Shown here piece by piece: positions 1-10,910 of a DNA stretch of 64,000 nt. Position 1 is the first letter of the stretch, and each line of letters starts with the position of its first letter. Source of the stretch: Sympetrum striolatum (lineage: Eukaryota; Arthropoda; Insecta; Odonata; Libellulidae); assembly GCA_947579665.1 (NCBI GenBank), contig OX388348.1:13082001-13146000 (forward strand). Reading direction: 5' to 3'. Position numbers and translations under genes: made by a program. The notes under the pieces are model-generated. The model was not told the origin of the DNA and made no database searches. It saw only the letters and a program-made list of their open reading frames with translations.

Positions 1-480
1 ACTACGAAACAATGTGTATTGTTCTTCATCTTGTGACACACAAACCTCGAGCGCCAATTAAAAGCAGAGGGCTTTATATTTTTTAAGGGCATCGAGAGAG
101 AGAGAGAAGAGCGCATCGCGTCGGGAAATAAATAAAAGGCGGGAAGAGGACGGGGTGTGGGAGAACGATGGGAAGAACAGTTGAAACGCGAAAATAATCT
201 CGCGCTCCCTCTCTTTTTTTTAATGACTGCGACTGCGACCTTTCATTCCTATTCATATCGGTCATTTTCAGAGTTCCGGAGGTGATGCTGACGGTGGCGT
301 AACGAAACAAAAAAAATGGTGGGAAAAAAGTGAAGATCGGCGAGCGTGATGAAAAATAATAAGTGTCGGGGATGCGTGCGAATGCGTGGTTATTAAAATG
401 CGCTTCCGAGAGAGGGAGCTGTTTTGGCGAAGGGTTAATTCATTTGAAATACTGCAATTGAGGCTATTCACGCTTTAATA
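1..480. other. Flanking sequence, no gene seen
   Basis: Mixed-composition DNA with a short GA-rich run near 92-112 and several poly-A or poly-T runs. The short open frames on the minus strand are rich in Ser, Leu, Phe and His, as expected from translated pyrimidine-rich sequence, and resemble no family I know. I see no gene. Confidence 0.5.
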
Positions 481-524
481 TAGAATTAACTGTAACCCAA
501 CAACTGAAAGGTTGATTATTCCGA

Positions 525-690
525 GTAAGATAACTCAGAGTGCGACAACTCAAAGTGTGACAATTCAGAATATGACAACTCAGACTGTGACTACTCATCG
601 GACCCGACAACTCAACGTGAGACAACCGATAGAGCGACAGCTCATTACGCAAACAACATATCGCTGCGACAATCGAAATAATTTCAAATT
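525..690 (+). repeat. Left minisatellite arm (about 13-14 bp unit)
   Basis: A degenerate tandem repeat of about 13-14 bp whose units resemble GTGACAACTCAGA, repeated roughly ten times. The same repeat recurs in reverse complement at 2830-2935. The two arrays share an exact 18-mer, ACTCATCGGACCCGACAA, at 593-610 on the + strand and at 2868-2885 on the - strand. The pair therefore forms inverted arms around about 2.1 kb that contains the ND1 NUMT. Inverted arms made of short tandem repeats are the architecture of foldback-type DNA elements. I did not find clear target duplications. Confidence 0.7.
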
Positions 691-920
691 TTGAACGTTA
701 AAACAACTGAGCGGTATTTTTAACCAACAACTGATTAAACTAGTTATCAATAATATTTTACCCACGGAGGCGGCCGAGATTTTGTGTAAGTTGCACCTCA
801 TAATGAAAGAAGAGAGATATATTAAAGAAATATATATTATTAATAATATATTTCAGTCTTAATAAAAATGAGATAATGAATTTAGAATTCATAAATGCAA
901 GATGATCCTACAGATAGCAC
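691..920. other. AT-rich spacer with a 20-bp palindrome
   Basis: Spacer between the left arm and the NUMT. Positions 832-851 form a perfect AT-only 20-bp palindrome centred at 841/842. I see no tRNA-like cloverleaf immediately before the ND1 copy, although a tRNA-Ser(UCN) gene would lie there in standard insect mitochondrial DNA. Confidence 0.5.
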
Positions 921-1839
921 TTGCAGTTTAATGATATAATTTTATTATTGCTAGAAGGGCTGATTCTATTTATTTGTGTTCTTGTTGGGGTTGCTTTTTT
1001 AACATTGCTGGAACGTAAGGTTTTGGGTTATATTCAAATTCGCAAGGGTCCAAATAAGGTAGGATATTGTGAAGTTGTTCAACCTTTTTCTGATGCTATC
1101 AAATCATTTACTAAGGAGCAAACTTTACCCGTAACATCTAACTATTTACCTTATTATTTTTCTCCAGTATTTAGTTTATTTATTTCTTTGTTAATTTGAT
1201 CTATTATACCTTTTTATTTTGGGTTATATAATTTTGAACTGGGATTATTATTTTTTCTTTGTTGCACAATTGTTGGTGTTTATACAGTTATAATTGCTGG
1301 ATGAGCATCAAATTCTATTTATGCTTTATTAGGTGGACTCCGCGCAGTTGCACAAACTATTTCTTATGAAGTAAGTTTAGCCTTAATTATAACCTTTTTT
1401 ATTTTTTGTCTAATGGTTGTAGATTGGAAATGTTCTGCTTATATCAAGATTTAGCTTGACTTATATTTATTACATTTCCTCTAATAATTGTTTGATTTGC
1501 TTCTTGTTTGGCGGAAACTAACCGTACCCCCTTTGATTTTGCTGAGGGGGAGTCTGAACTAGTATCTGGATTTAATGTTGAATATAGAAGAGGGGATTTG
1601 CATTAATTTTTATGGCTGAATATTCAACTATTATTTTCATGAGTATATTATTTGTGGTATTATTTATAGGGGCTGACTTTTACTCCTTTTTATTTATTAT
1701 CAAGTTAGTAATAGTTTCATTCATTTTTATTTGAATTCGTGGTACACTGCCCCGATATCGCTATGATAAGTTAATGTATCTTGCTTGAAAGAGATTTTTG
1801 CCTGTTTCTCTCCTTTTTAATTTAATGTACAATTTTTAG
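921..1839 (+). pseudogene. ND1: Nuclear mitochondrial insertion: ND1 pseudogene
   Basis: This is a nuclear copy of mitochondrial NADH dehydrogenase subunit 1, the membrane subunit at the quinone site of complex I. Read with the invertebrate mitochondrial code it runs from a TTG start at 921 to TAG at 1837-1839. Recognisable blocks include [27 protein letters not shown], a [19 protein letters not shown] block, and [17 protein letters not shown] at 1511-1561. The end reads as IRGTLPRYRYDKLM. In-frame TGA codons, for example at 1197 and 1302, are Trp in mitochondria but stops in the nucleus. Two single-base deletions, near 1440 and near 1593, break the frame. Restoring both would give 307 codons including the stop, close to the usual insect length. 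The T- and G-rich codon use fits a gene from the minor mitochondrial strand. The copy seems to stop at the ND1 ends, since I see no flanking tRNA or 16S sequence. It cannot encode ND1 from the nucleus. Confidence 0.95.
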
Positions 1840-2149
1840 TAAAACTGGTTCTCATCTTATTTTATAGTAAAACATTTTTGGTTAGCCTTTCTTCACACAT
1901 GTCCAATTTTGTTTTCATTGCAACGCTTGTTTTTTATTTTGGCTGCATTATTTGTTTATTTGGACCACTTACAGAACAAAAGTTATGTTGTTGATGTGAG
2001 CCAGGAGCCGTTTTTTGTTGTTTCGTATTAATGTTCCTTTGTCTGCAATTGTAGATGTTAATTATGTCAATTGTAATGTTAATTTTCTCAAACTTAAATA
2101 TAAAAATTCAGCCTGGGTATGTTTTTGGTTGCAAAACTAGAAAAATACT
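1840..2149. other. Sequence downstream of the NUMT, no gene seen
   Basis: T-rich DNA immediately after the ND1 stop codon. In standard insect mitochondrial DNA, tRNA-Leu(CUN) and then 16S rRNA follow ND1. I could not find a tRNA-Leu cloverleaf or conserved 16S blocks here, so mitochondrial homology appears to end at or just after 1839. Confidence 0.5.
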
Positions 2150-2305
2150 AGGTCGATTGACTTGAAATTTTAACACAACGTTGCATTAAAATAAGAGTGT
2201 TACCATTGTAAAAAATGTTCACAATTCGTTCTCAGTTCGATCCCAGACGGGTCAAACCATTTCCATAAGAATTGCAAGTTGAGTTAATTTTTGCCGCTGC
2301 AGGCT
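2150..2305 (+). repeat. tRNA-like dispersed repeat, single copy
   Basis: This stretch contains GACTTGAAATTTT at about 2159 and, about 90 bp later, a Pol III B-box-like string AGTTCGATCCC near 2237. The same two landmarks in the same order occur in the tandem units at 41030-41740, so this looks like a lone copy of that family. It is probably a degraded SINE. Confidence 0.45.
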
Positions 2306-2829
2306 TCATTTCTTTTGCAAAATTAAATTATTAAGAATGGTCGTACGAAATTGAGGGAAGCACCAAAAGCAGGAAAAATAAATAGAGAATCTTATTTTGG
2401 TCATGCATGATCGTTTTCGAATTGGAATATCGAGATTTTAAACGAAATACAGGAAAGTTTTGAGTGTGTCAACAACCGGTCCCCCCGACGACAAATGTTA
2501 TTGTTGAATCCGAAATCCTGCATATTGGCCTATTTAGAGTTAAGAAGAAGAGAAAAGCTGTTGATTACGTTCACATTGTTGAATATAATTAATCGTTGGA
2601 GGCGATTTAAATAATCTATTTTCGAAAAATGAAATGAGAGTTTGATACCGAATGTTCAATTCATTTGTTTTGGAAATGATTTAATAATCTCTTATGGAAA
2701 ATCAAAGTGCGAGTTACTTTGATTTCGATTGTTACATTTAATTAATTTTTGTCGTATTTAATTTCATATCTCACTGATCCACATCGGAGTGTGGATGGGT
2801 TTAGCTAATTAATAAATAAAAAAATACTT

Positions 2830-2935
2830 AGATAATAGAGTCGGTCGGTCAGTTGTAGAACGGTGAATTGTCGGGTCCGATGAGTTGTCGCACTCTGAAT
2901 TGCCGCCTTTGAGTTTTCGCGGTAACAAAAAGGAC
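2830..2935 (-). repeat. Right minisatellite arm (inverted partner of 525-690)
   Basis: Read on the minus strand this is the same 13-14 bp repeat as the left arm, with units such as GTGCGACAACTC. The shared 18-mer lies at 2868-2885. The inverted placement relative to 525-690 is the main evidence that the intervening DNA, NUMT included, was captured in or next to a foldback-like element. Confidence 0.65.
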
Positions 2936-3560
2936 ATAAAGCGGGGTATTGAAGGTAGAGAGGGTCTAAGGGCATAAAGGAATGGGAAGTGGTCGTTGAA
3001 TTGGCAATCCTTCCATCGTTTTGTTGTTCTTCATAAAAAACACACACACAAATACGTGTAAACGCTAGAACTGGGCTAATCAGACCACTTTTTTTTCTTC
3101 GGGAAAACATCATCAGCCGTTTGAAACCCGCCGTTTGTTTCCGTCCGAAAGAAAATTGGTGCGGATAAAAATTAATTGCCGCGGCGTTTGAGAAACAGTC
3201 TCCCAGCACTTATGGTCTATTTGAACGCCCTGATTGGACCGTGACGCACGGCCGGAGCGCGGAATTGTTCCCCAGGAGCTCGCGGTGTGCAGCAGTTGAT
3301 GCGGCGGGAGATTTTTGTGAGGTGCTAATTCGGCGGGATTGGATTGTGAAACATTCGAAGTAAAAGCGGAAATAAATTATGATATCGCGAGCTTAAGTGG
3401 GGATGCAGTGGGAAAACTGAGAGGCTTTTGGTGTCTAATGCCGGAGAAATAGGACTGCACTATCGAAGAGGTGCAATGTACGGTTCGCTCGGCGTTCCAG
3501 TTTTTTTATTTTTAATTTTGCCGCATTTCGCAATGTAAAAGGCGTCGATAACTGAGCAAT
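2936..3560. other. GC-richer, CpG-containing patch
   Basis: A locally GC-richer stretch with many CpG dinucleotides, especially at 3220-3340, including a GATTGGAC (inverted CCAAT-like) string near 3231. A 134-residue open frame on the minus strand (2805-3209) overlaps the minisatellite arm and has no recognisable domain. This could be a promoter-like island or just old unique DNA; nothing in the sequence decides between them. Confidence 0.35.
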
Positions 3561-5279
3561 TTAAATCCATTAGCTATCCAAAGAGCTTTATTTTCACATT
3601 TGTCTTAATATTTCTTGTCAACTTTGCATTCTATTGTAAAATTTAATTCCTTTTAGATCTAATTAATCTCCATATCATTCTTCCATATAATACGCCACCT
3701 CTATAATATGCATTCTATTTTAAAATTCAGTTCGATGGTAATCTCGGTTAAAGGTACTATGGATGTATGAAATCTTATTTTCGACAAAATAAAGACGTGT
3801 GCATAGGTAAAAAATGCAAAGTGCTGCTAATATAATTAATTATCAACGGGTAAAAGTTAAGACTGAACTGTAAAGGCTTACTTTCCAGAAAATTAGGATC
3901 AATGTTTACATAAAAATTTGCATTTCCCTAGCTTTTCAAGACTCCGAATCGATACCGAATCATAGTTTTACACAAAGACAAATCAGAAATAAAAGCAAGT
4001 AATTGTAGAGACTAATTATTTTAGCCAAATTAATTAATTATAAATTCCAATTTATCCCATTTTATCATTAGTCCCCTTAGTTAAGAAATATTTAATCCAT
4101 AAATTACTGCAATTCTGTAATTTAAGCTTGATATGAGAGCATAAACATCTCATTGACTATGTTAGCATCTTATTCATTCTGGGAAAAGGGAAACGCAAAC
4201 TCTTAAAAATCAGCATCGGAGAAGAGCTTTATGACCCTCGTATAAGTATATTATAGGCAAATTATTCCGTTCATAAAAATATAAAAATCGATAATCACTT
4301 CAAAAGGGATTGTATAACATCATATTGTAGAGGACAATTTTTGTTGTAACTATATATTCAAAGCAATTAACTTATATTACTTAATTTATATTTTTTCTTC
4401 TAGGAATATTTCTCTCGCTAGACCAAGGTCAGTACATAGCAGAAAACATTAGCTTTGTGGTAAAAAAATAAAAATCTACGTCTTCATTGACCTGTGGGAG
4501 ATTTGGCGGTTTGGGAAATTAACCAAAAAAGAGTTTTAAATTATTTCTACTAAACATTTACTCTTTTAAAACATGATTGAGATGGGATACGATGAAGTAT
4601 ACATTTTACTTGTCCACAAAATTGAAAAAGTGCGTTTACGGTGTTATTTTTAAAACTAAGTATCATAAATATCTGCAAAAAGGATTTTACTTGCCAATAA
4701 CTGATGTATCATGTAATTATGTTAGGAATTTTATATAATTATGCAGTTAATTTATGTATTATTAAAAAAATTGAATAATTATTATTTGTTGTACTGCACT
4801 TCGCTTTCCTGATATCTTTGCATTCTGTATTTACTACTGTACTTTTGGGAGGCTAAAAATGTACATATGTAAACATTTACAGATATATACATACTTTGCT
4901 AAATGTATCTCTTCATCAGAGATTTGCCATAGATCATCAACGAATTAATGTAATAATTTATAGCAATTGACGAAGGCACATTTACAGAAAGATTCTATTG
5001 TCTATTGTTAAAACAATATTTTTCCAATTCTTTCCAAACTTTCGATGAATATTCGTGATGACGATTAAATATCCAGAGAGATAATATTCCATAATTTTCT
5101 AAAAATCACAATCTCATAATTCTCTTTAGGATAAAAAAAATAAAAAATATCAAAGTCACACGGTCTTACAAATCTGTACACGTCGTATTTGAAAATCCAT
5201 GTCACATGCTCAACCAAAGAGGGCTTGATGTTGCTCTGTGTTCAAATATTTACGTATTCATGCACGATTGTCTTCCGGA
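3561..5279. other. AT-rich unique DNA, no gene seen
   Basis: Long AT-rich stretch with frequent stops in all frames and no recognisable repeat family. A pyrimidine tract followed by TAG occurs near 4390-4410, but the bases after it do not open a convincing exon. Confidence 0.5.
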
Positions 5280-5640
5280 TGAGGGGACACCACTTAATTT
5301 AACTCGGCGGGCGCGGAGGAATGGTCTTTACGTGACGTAAAGAGATAAATACCTTAGAGCATCGATTCTTCCCCGCTCCGCATCCTCATTGTCCGACAGA
5401 GGGCAGGGATATTCTTCGCGGGACCGGATGAATGCACGCTCTTCTCCACTTCTTCCAAAAGGATCTCCGGCAACCCTCTCGACCGCACGCTATTCCCGGT
5501 AGGTCGGCGTTGTTTTCAATCTCTAGTGGTAAACAGAATGCATGCCGTGAATAAGTGATCGCGTTGCTGGTAGCGACGCCAAGTTAGAAATTTCCGAGTG
5601 ACAAATTCGGATGGCAGAGGTCGCGTGGGGTTTTTGCTTC
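5280..5640. other. GC-richer island
   Basis: Composition shifts to GC-rich, CpG-containing sequence. The island holds the CRE-like palindrome at 5325-5343. No coding frame is convincing. It may be conserved non-coding DNA. Confidence 0.35.
5325..5343. promoter_or_regulatory. 19-bp odd palindrome with CRE/ATF-like core
   Basis: The bases TCTTTACGT-G-ACGTAAAGA form a perfect 9+1+9 palindrome. It contains TGACGTAA, close to the CREB/ATF and bZIP consensus TGACGTCA. It sits in a GC-richer island. That it binds a factor is an inference. Confidence 0.35.
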
Positions 5641-6194
5641 TCTTGTTCTCCTCAATTTGAAGATGTTATTTGGTTCCGCGGGCTGTAATTGGAGCATCGA
5701 GTTCGCTCTTGAATGGGTTCGTTGTGGGAATGGAAAGTGCTACATTTTTCAATACGATAAACTAAGTGTATGATAAATCTAAAATCTGCTAACTCAACTT
5801 TGTGGATGGGAGCCATAATAAACGAAACAATGGGCACTTTTTAACTAACACAGATATATTTTTAAGGCGCCTAGTTTCTTCAATGAATTGACATCTTCGA
5901 GAAAAAATGTATCTTTGGAAGTTCTGAAGTTTCATCGCAGACATTGGAAAATTATTTTATTAAATTTAATTAATAGCTGATATCATTAAAGCTGTTAGAT
6001 TTGTCAATTTTGAAAGTTTTCTATGTTTATGTACTAATTCTTCTTAAAGCAATATTGTTCAATTATATGTTTCAAAGACCAATTAATTGGATTTACCAGC
6101 GTATTGATTAAGAATAGAAATAAATTGATCTGGCTACCTTATCACCAGGAATAGAATATTCCTGATCATCTTTTGATTCAGGATAAAGAAATAT

Positions 6195-6470
6195 ATTTTT
6201 CATTAACTGTTGTCTCAGACCTGTTCATGGCTATGATGATATGAAAGCTTCTGAGGCGCAATCGATGCCAAATTGCCAACGTATTTCTTATGGAATACTA
6301 CGAGGATAATGTTAAATTCTGGCTCAGTGAGGAAATGAAGGAGAAAATACCTCACTCCTCATTTTGCCTGGTCGCCTCATCCCCTCTCTAAAACCTTCCT
6401 TAGATAATGGTGGAGGGGATGAGGTTCAAACATGCTTAATGGCTGAAGACTGTACAAACAGAAAAAAATA
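6195..6470 (+). repeat. REP-A copy 1 (SINE-like, most complete)
   Basis: This is the fullest copy of the REP-A family. It starts with a CTCAGACCTGTTCATGGCT-type head, has an A-box-like TGGCTCAGTGA at 6320-6330, and the family core CTCACTCCTCATTTTGCC at about 6351-6368. A hairpin follows, with arms at 6373-6389 (CCTCATCCCCTC) and 6412-6426 (GAGGGGATGAGG). A B-box-like GGTTCAAAC lies at 6423-6431. The end is a GGCTGAAGACTGTACAAACAG segment trailing into an A-run. The A-rich end and the fixed orientation suggest a retroposed element read on the + strand. The Pol III box assignment is tentative. Confidence 0.6.
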
Positions 6471-7949
6471 CGTTACTACTCCATAATGATAAATATTCGG
6501 TATGACTAACATATATATTAGAGGTCGATAATTTTCTAAAGGCGGTATAACATTACATTTTGCTTAACGAGCAATAATTTAAGGCTGAAAGGACAGTAAT
6601 TGTTAATTATTTCAGTATTATTCATTAAGTTATAGACAGGAGAATATTCTTGATTGGCTAATATTTCTCTAAGTAGCAATGATCGACGTCGTGATTGTTG
6701 CAATTTGAGTAAAAATTCAGTATGCATGACAGTTTATTTCGCCTTTGGGAGGTAACGCATCTGAAGTAGTCAATTGTTCACTTTGCCTTACATTTCTTTT
6801 TTGGCAATATCGCTAGTCCGCGAGAAACAAGAAATTAATCTTTTATGGAGATAAAATGATCGCCTGTCTGACACTGACTGTACTACAACAATACATGCCA
6901 ATATTAATTTACGTGAATATGCAATGAATACTTTAATTTAGGGAAATAAGACCAATGTTCGAAACTGTCGAACATCTTCATCTAAACGTAACGTTGCGAT
7001 CAGTGGAATAGAATGCAAAAAATGGCCGCATTTGACAGATATTAAACCGGCAGGAACTAACTACCGAACTACGCCGTATAAACTCTTCGAATGTACTGTA
7101 ACAACGGAATGAATTACTAAACACTGCGAAAAAAATATAAATTATGGAATCGCCCCTTCCTAAATGAAAACCAATGGACAGTACTTCCAATTTTAAATTT
7201 TTGATGCTCACTAAATAAGAGATACGCAATGCACTACATTTTTGCCCAATAAAAACACCGCGTGGCCCCTCCCGTTCCGGTTAGCAACGGTTTCATGTCC
7301 TAGCGATTCCATATTTCCCTGCATTTTTCTGCTTGCCATCAACTAGTTTGAAAGCTCATATAATTTTTATTCAATGTGCATGTCACCGAATAAATACCGG
7401 AATTAATTATTAATTCTGTTTTCAGCAGAACTGACCTCTCCGAATTTAAATGCTCATATCTATGCTTGACGGCAGGCTTTAGTAGGTGCTCCAATCCAAG
7501 GACAACTCAGTGCTATTTATATATGTGAACAGTGAATTAGAATCCGATAAAGCATTTTATAACAAAAAGAAACATGATTTCAAGGTAATTCCGTTTCAAT
7601 AATCATGTTTCTCACTTATGCATGGCAAAGGACTGAGCTTTCAATACCTTTATTGGAATTTATTTCAATCACAAAAATTGATGCTCAATCATTCGGAAAA
7701 TATGCTGTAATAAAGTCTTTAATTTGGAAGCAAAATCATGGAGGGAATCCTTTATAATATTTTCTATTTCATACAGATGTTTTAAATGGTCACTAGGGAA
7801 ATTACAGAAAGCTCATAAAATGTTATTAACTACAGGGAAACAACATTTTCCGATAATCTATTTGATAGAAGGATGAGAAAAAACATTAATAACCCTATAG
7901 GTAGAGAAAATAATCGAATAATCATAATGTTCATTACTATTAAAAAATT
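6471..7949. other. AT-rich unique DNA, no gene seen
   Basis: AT-rich sequence with dense stops and only short open frames that lack domain signals. I found no dispersed repeat that I could match elsewhere in the window. Confidence 0.5.
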
Positions 7950-7959
7950 ACTGGCAACT

Positions 7960-8725
7960 ATTATTTTAAATTTTATTTGATACATACTTTTATGGGAATG
8001 ACTGACATCAAATGGATAAATGTATAATTTAAAATATATATCCGAAGGTGACTTTTACGAAAGATAGGTCATAAATTTTCTAAAGGAAAATTGTTCAAAA
8101 TGAAACGAAAAATTAAATTTTGTACTGTTATTTAATGAAAGTAACCGAAATGAGATGAATAAATTCACATTTATAAAAATAATTGTATATCCGGCAGGGA
8201 TTATTATGAAATATTGACTAATCGCCAGAAATTTTGGAAATAAAGGAAAGTCCATACTGATGGGGGAATATTCGTAAATTTGAAATATTATTATATCTCC
8301 AAAAGAAATTATCTTATGAAAATATTTTTAACGAAATTTTTACGCATATAACCATAATAATTATTGTATATCTACAGCCATCACCTCAGTGACAGATTAA
8401 AAAATTTCATTTAAACAGGTTTTATACTGTTATTTTACAGATGTAACTGACATAAAATGGATTTATACTTGTTTAAGAAAATATAAAAATATATCCAACG
8501 ATTATTACTATGAAGGATTAATCAATTAGAAGAAATTAAGGAGAATAATTCCATATTTATGCGAAGATATTCATAAATTTAAAAAAATAATTAATTTGAG
8601 AATTCTCGAAAATAAATCCCGAACTGAAAAAAAAAATTAACGAAATTTTTACTTAGATAACCATAACGATTACTCTATATCTGCAGCCATTACTTCTGCG
8701 ACAGATTGAAAAAAATTAACGTATC
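7960..8725. repeat. Degenerate tandem array, about 300-bp unit
   Basis: Two or three diverged copies of a unit of about 250-310 bp. The string AACGAAATTTTTAC recurs at about 8330 and 8639, each followed by a diverged ATAACCATAA-type block and then by GCAGCCAT or ACAGCCAT with a GACAGATT. An earlier diverged copy spans about 7960-8320, sharing the TGACATCAAATGGAT-type and ATATATCC blocks. The array is AT-rich and non-coding. Confidence 0.6.
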
Positions 8726-8819
8726 TTACATTTATAGCTCTCGGTGGTCAACGATTAGCCTATACAGACGTAACAATCCGTTTAACGACGAATTGATCCC
8801 TTATCTATGTTACCCAAAT

Positions 8820-9640
8820 TTATCCATTTACTCGAAAGAGCGCTCTTCGCCGCCTTTTATGTCACCCGTCAAATCAGGCCGTCCATTCGAATTGCAGTAA
8901 TTAATTAAAGCATTACCGCAGCGCGGAATCACCGAGAAAGTCGAGCGACGGCAAAAACCGATCGAAACGCAGCCACGGCAGTAACAATCAGCCACACTAG
9001 AGCCACCCGAAGTCATACGGGAGGAGTACAATCTATTTATCCCACCAGCGAAATATTTCCACCTTTGACCGCCTTTGTCATCGGCGGCCGATTCGACTCC
9101 CCCTGTCGGTGATATATTGACAATCGGGAGAAAAATTGAACATCGGGAAAAATCTTCCGTGAATGAAATCTTGTCGGGGGGAGCTCATATAAAAAGAGCT
9201 GGACGAGTGGTGTTTTGGGATAAAAGGAGGAGCAACTCTTTAACTTTCTCTTCGTAAATGCGGGGGGGACCTCACCCCATATCTCCGGACATTGAATCAA
9301 TAAATCAATGAATGGCCATCGTCCATTCTCCCAAAACTCCCTTTTTCCGCAAGTCCCACATGCCCGCACACGCTCACTCCCGTCGCGGAGAACACATTCA
9401 CGCTTTCCGATTGTCCTCCCTTTTTTTAACGATTCCTGCAGAGGAATTTTTACGAATCGCTTTAAAGCATTTTTTTAGCGGAATTCGATCCCGGGTGATA
9501 ACCCGTCGACTCGTCTATTTTTATTCCCCTGTCAAAGAGCTTTCAATCCTCATCCGGAAAAATCAGCGGTATAATTAAGATGCCTCCGGAAATTTTTCCG
9601 GGCGAAATTGGTTCCGGGAGGTGTTCGGGATCTCAGTTTG
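8820..9640. other. GC-richer island with several open frames
   Basis: A long GC-richer patch rich in CGG, CCG and TCGA words. Open frames of 60-110 codons occur on both strands over the same bases, which points to composition rather than coding. None shows a domain I recognise. It could be conserved regulatory DNA. Confidence 0.35.
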
Positions 9641-9664
9641 ACGCGATGTTATCAGTGGCACTCC

Positions 9665-9728
9665 GCGAATATCTGATTAAACCCGCGGAATTCATGGCGA
9701 CAATTGTCGACGATCTGACAAATGTGTG
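9665..9728 (+). repeat. Dispersed unit containing CATGGCGACAATTGTCGACG, copy 1
   Basis: This holds the block ATGGCGACAATTGTCGACGA followed by TCTGACAAAT. Related blocks occur at about 10620-10690 and 11785-11852, all in the same orientation and close to the two foldback elements. The AATTGTCGACGAT core is nearly palindromic. The function is unknown. Confidence 0.5.
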
Positions 9729-9854
9729 TTTTGGAAGTTGGTATGGTAGGCGAGTAGAGCTCGTGGATTGTGTGTATTCTAGGAGCTTTACTATTAGAAA
9801 ATCGAGTCTTCATTATTTGTAAAGAAATAAAATTTGGAACACGGGTTTTACAGA

Positions 9855-10004
9855 ATTAGAGGTTCAATAGCCGTCTTTGTCGTCATTCTCGGTCTTCTTC
9901 GCCGTTCTTCGGGTTATTAAAGTGCAATGTCCTTGTTTGTTTCCTCCAAATACCGGTTAAGGAGACGAGAAACGACGACAAAGACGGCTATTGGAGATTT
10001 TAAA
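9855..10004. mobile_element. Foldback element (MITE-like), copy 1
   Basis: An imperfect inverted repeat. The left arm includes AATAGCCGTCTTTGTCG near 9866, and the right arm includes CGACAAAGACGGCTATT near 9976-9992, followed by GGAGATTTTAAAC. It belongs to the same family as 10765-10910 but has diverged more, mostly in the left end and the middle. The length and arms fit a small non-autonomous DNA element. It encodes no protein. Confidence 0.7.
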
Positions 10005-10620
10005 CCGCTTATTCCCATTCTCTTTAGAAAATTTTATATTTCGCGTGAAATTTACAGTATTTTTATAGCTCATTTAAGAATAAAAGATCCGTTATAAATA
10101 GACGGTTGGAAAAGTGAGAATATCAATTTGTCGAAATAGTTTTCCCATCTGCTGGCTGTTGACAATTAAATCCTCTCATCTCAGAATTAACACACAAAAC
10201 AAAATAATTGATTTCATCGTATGTAGAGGTGGTTCCCAAACTACATTTCTGGGTCAAAATATTTCTAGATTTAAACTTTCAATAGGATCGCGAAAATTTA
10301 TTTAAAATAAAGAATAAGACTGAATTTGTTCTGAGAACGTAATGCAGTTTTTCTGCCTTCAATTCGTGGAAAATCAAATCAAATAAACAAAGATTTGATT
10401 TGATTTGATTCGATTCATTATTTTAATGGGCACGTTTTTAAGTACCTCAATCTGTTGAGCGATGGATTGCATTGATGTTTTTCTGATTCCTTCGATAGAT
10501 TATCGATACTTGATGAATTTAAGAACAGATAGTTGGTTTTCCTGCTGTTTGACAAGATGGCTACTTTTTGTGGAAACCTGAATATTTCGTTCAATTTGTT
10601 CACCATGAATAATAATTCTG
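10005..10620. other. Spacer between the two foldback copies
   Basis: AT-rich DNA with a TTTGATTTGATT-type pentamer run near 10390-10412. No gene is evident. Confidence 0.45.
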
Positions 10621-10690
10621 AGAATTCCCGCCGATTCCACGGCGAAAATTGTCGACGATATGATAAATCCCGCCGATTCTATGGAGATGA
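10621..10690 (+). repeat. Dispersed unit, copy 2 (internally duplicated)
   Basis: Two adjacent diverged versions of the block CCCGCCGATTCCACGGCGA plus ATTGTCGACGAT. The second has CCGATTCTATGGAGATGATT. It matches units at 9665-9728 and 11785-11852. Confidence 0.5.
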
Positions 10691-10764
10691 TTGTCAATGA
10701 TCTCTAAAATAAACACATCATGAATAGTAAAGAAAGGAAATTTGGACACAGCTGTTAAGGAATG

Positions 10765-10910
10765 ATTTAAAATCTCCGATAGCCGTCTTTGCCGGCGTTC
10801 CTCGTCTCATTCAACGATATTCCGAGAAACCGTGATCTTCATTGGTTTCTCGAAATACCGGTGAATGAGACGAGGAACTACGACAAAGACGGCTATCGGA
10901 GATTTTAAAT
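10765..10910. mobile_element. Foldback element (MITE-like), copy 2, near-palindromic
   Basis: A 146-bp near-perfect palindrome. The ends ATTTAAAATCTCCGATAGCC (10765-10784) and its exact complement (10891-10910) are identical by eye, and most of the interior pairs too, with a short loop near 10831-10845. It can fold into one long hairpin. It shares the GCCGTCTTTG arm sequence with 9855-10004. The near-identity of the arms suggests a recent origin or recent arm conversion. Confidence 0.8.

Noticed and set aside
2805..3209. 134-codon minus-strand open frame as a gene
   Set aside because: It runs into the minisatellite arm and poly-A/T tracts and has no recognisable domain.
4390..4440. 3' splice site and exon after TTTTTTCTTCTAG
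   Set aside because: The following sequence meets stops quickly in the frames examined and looks like its surroundings.
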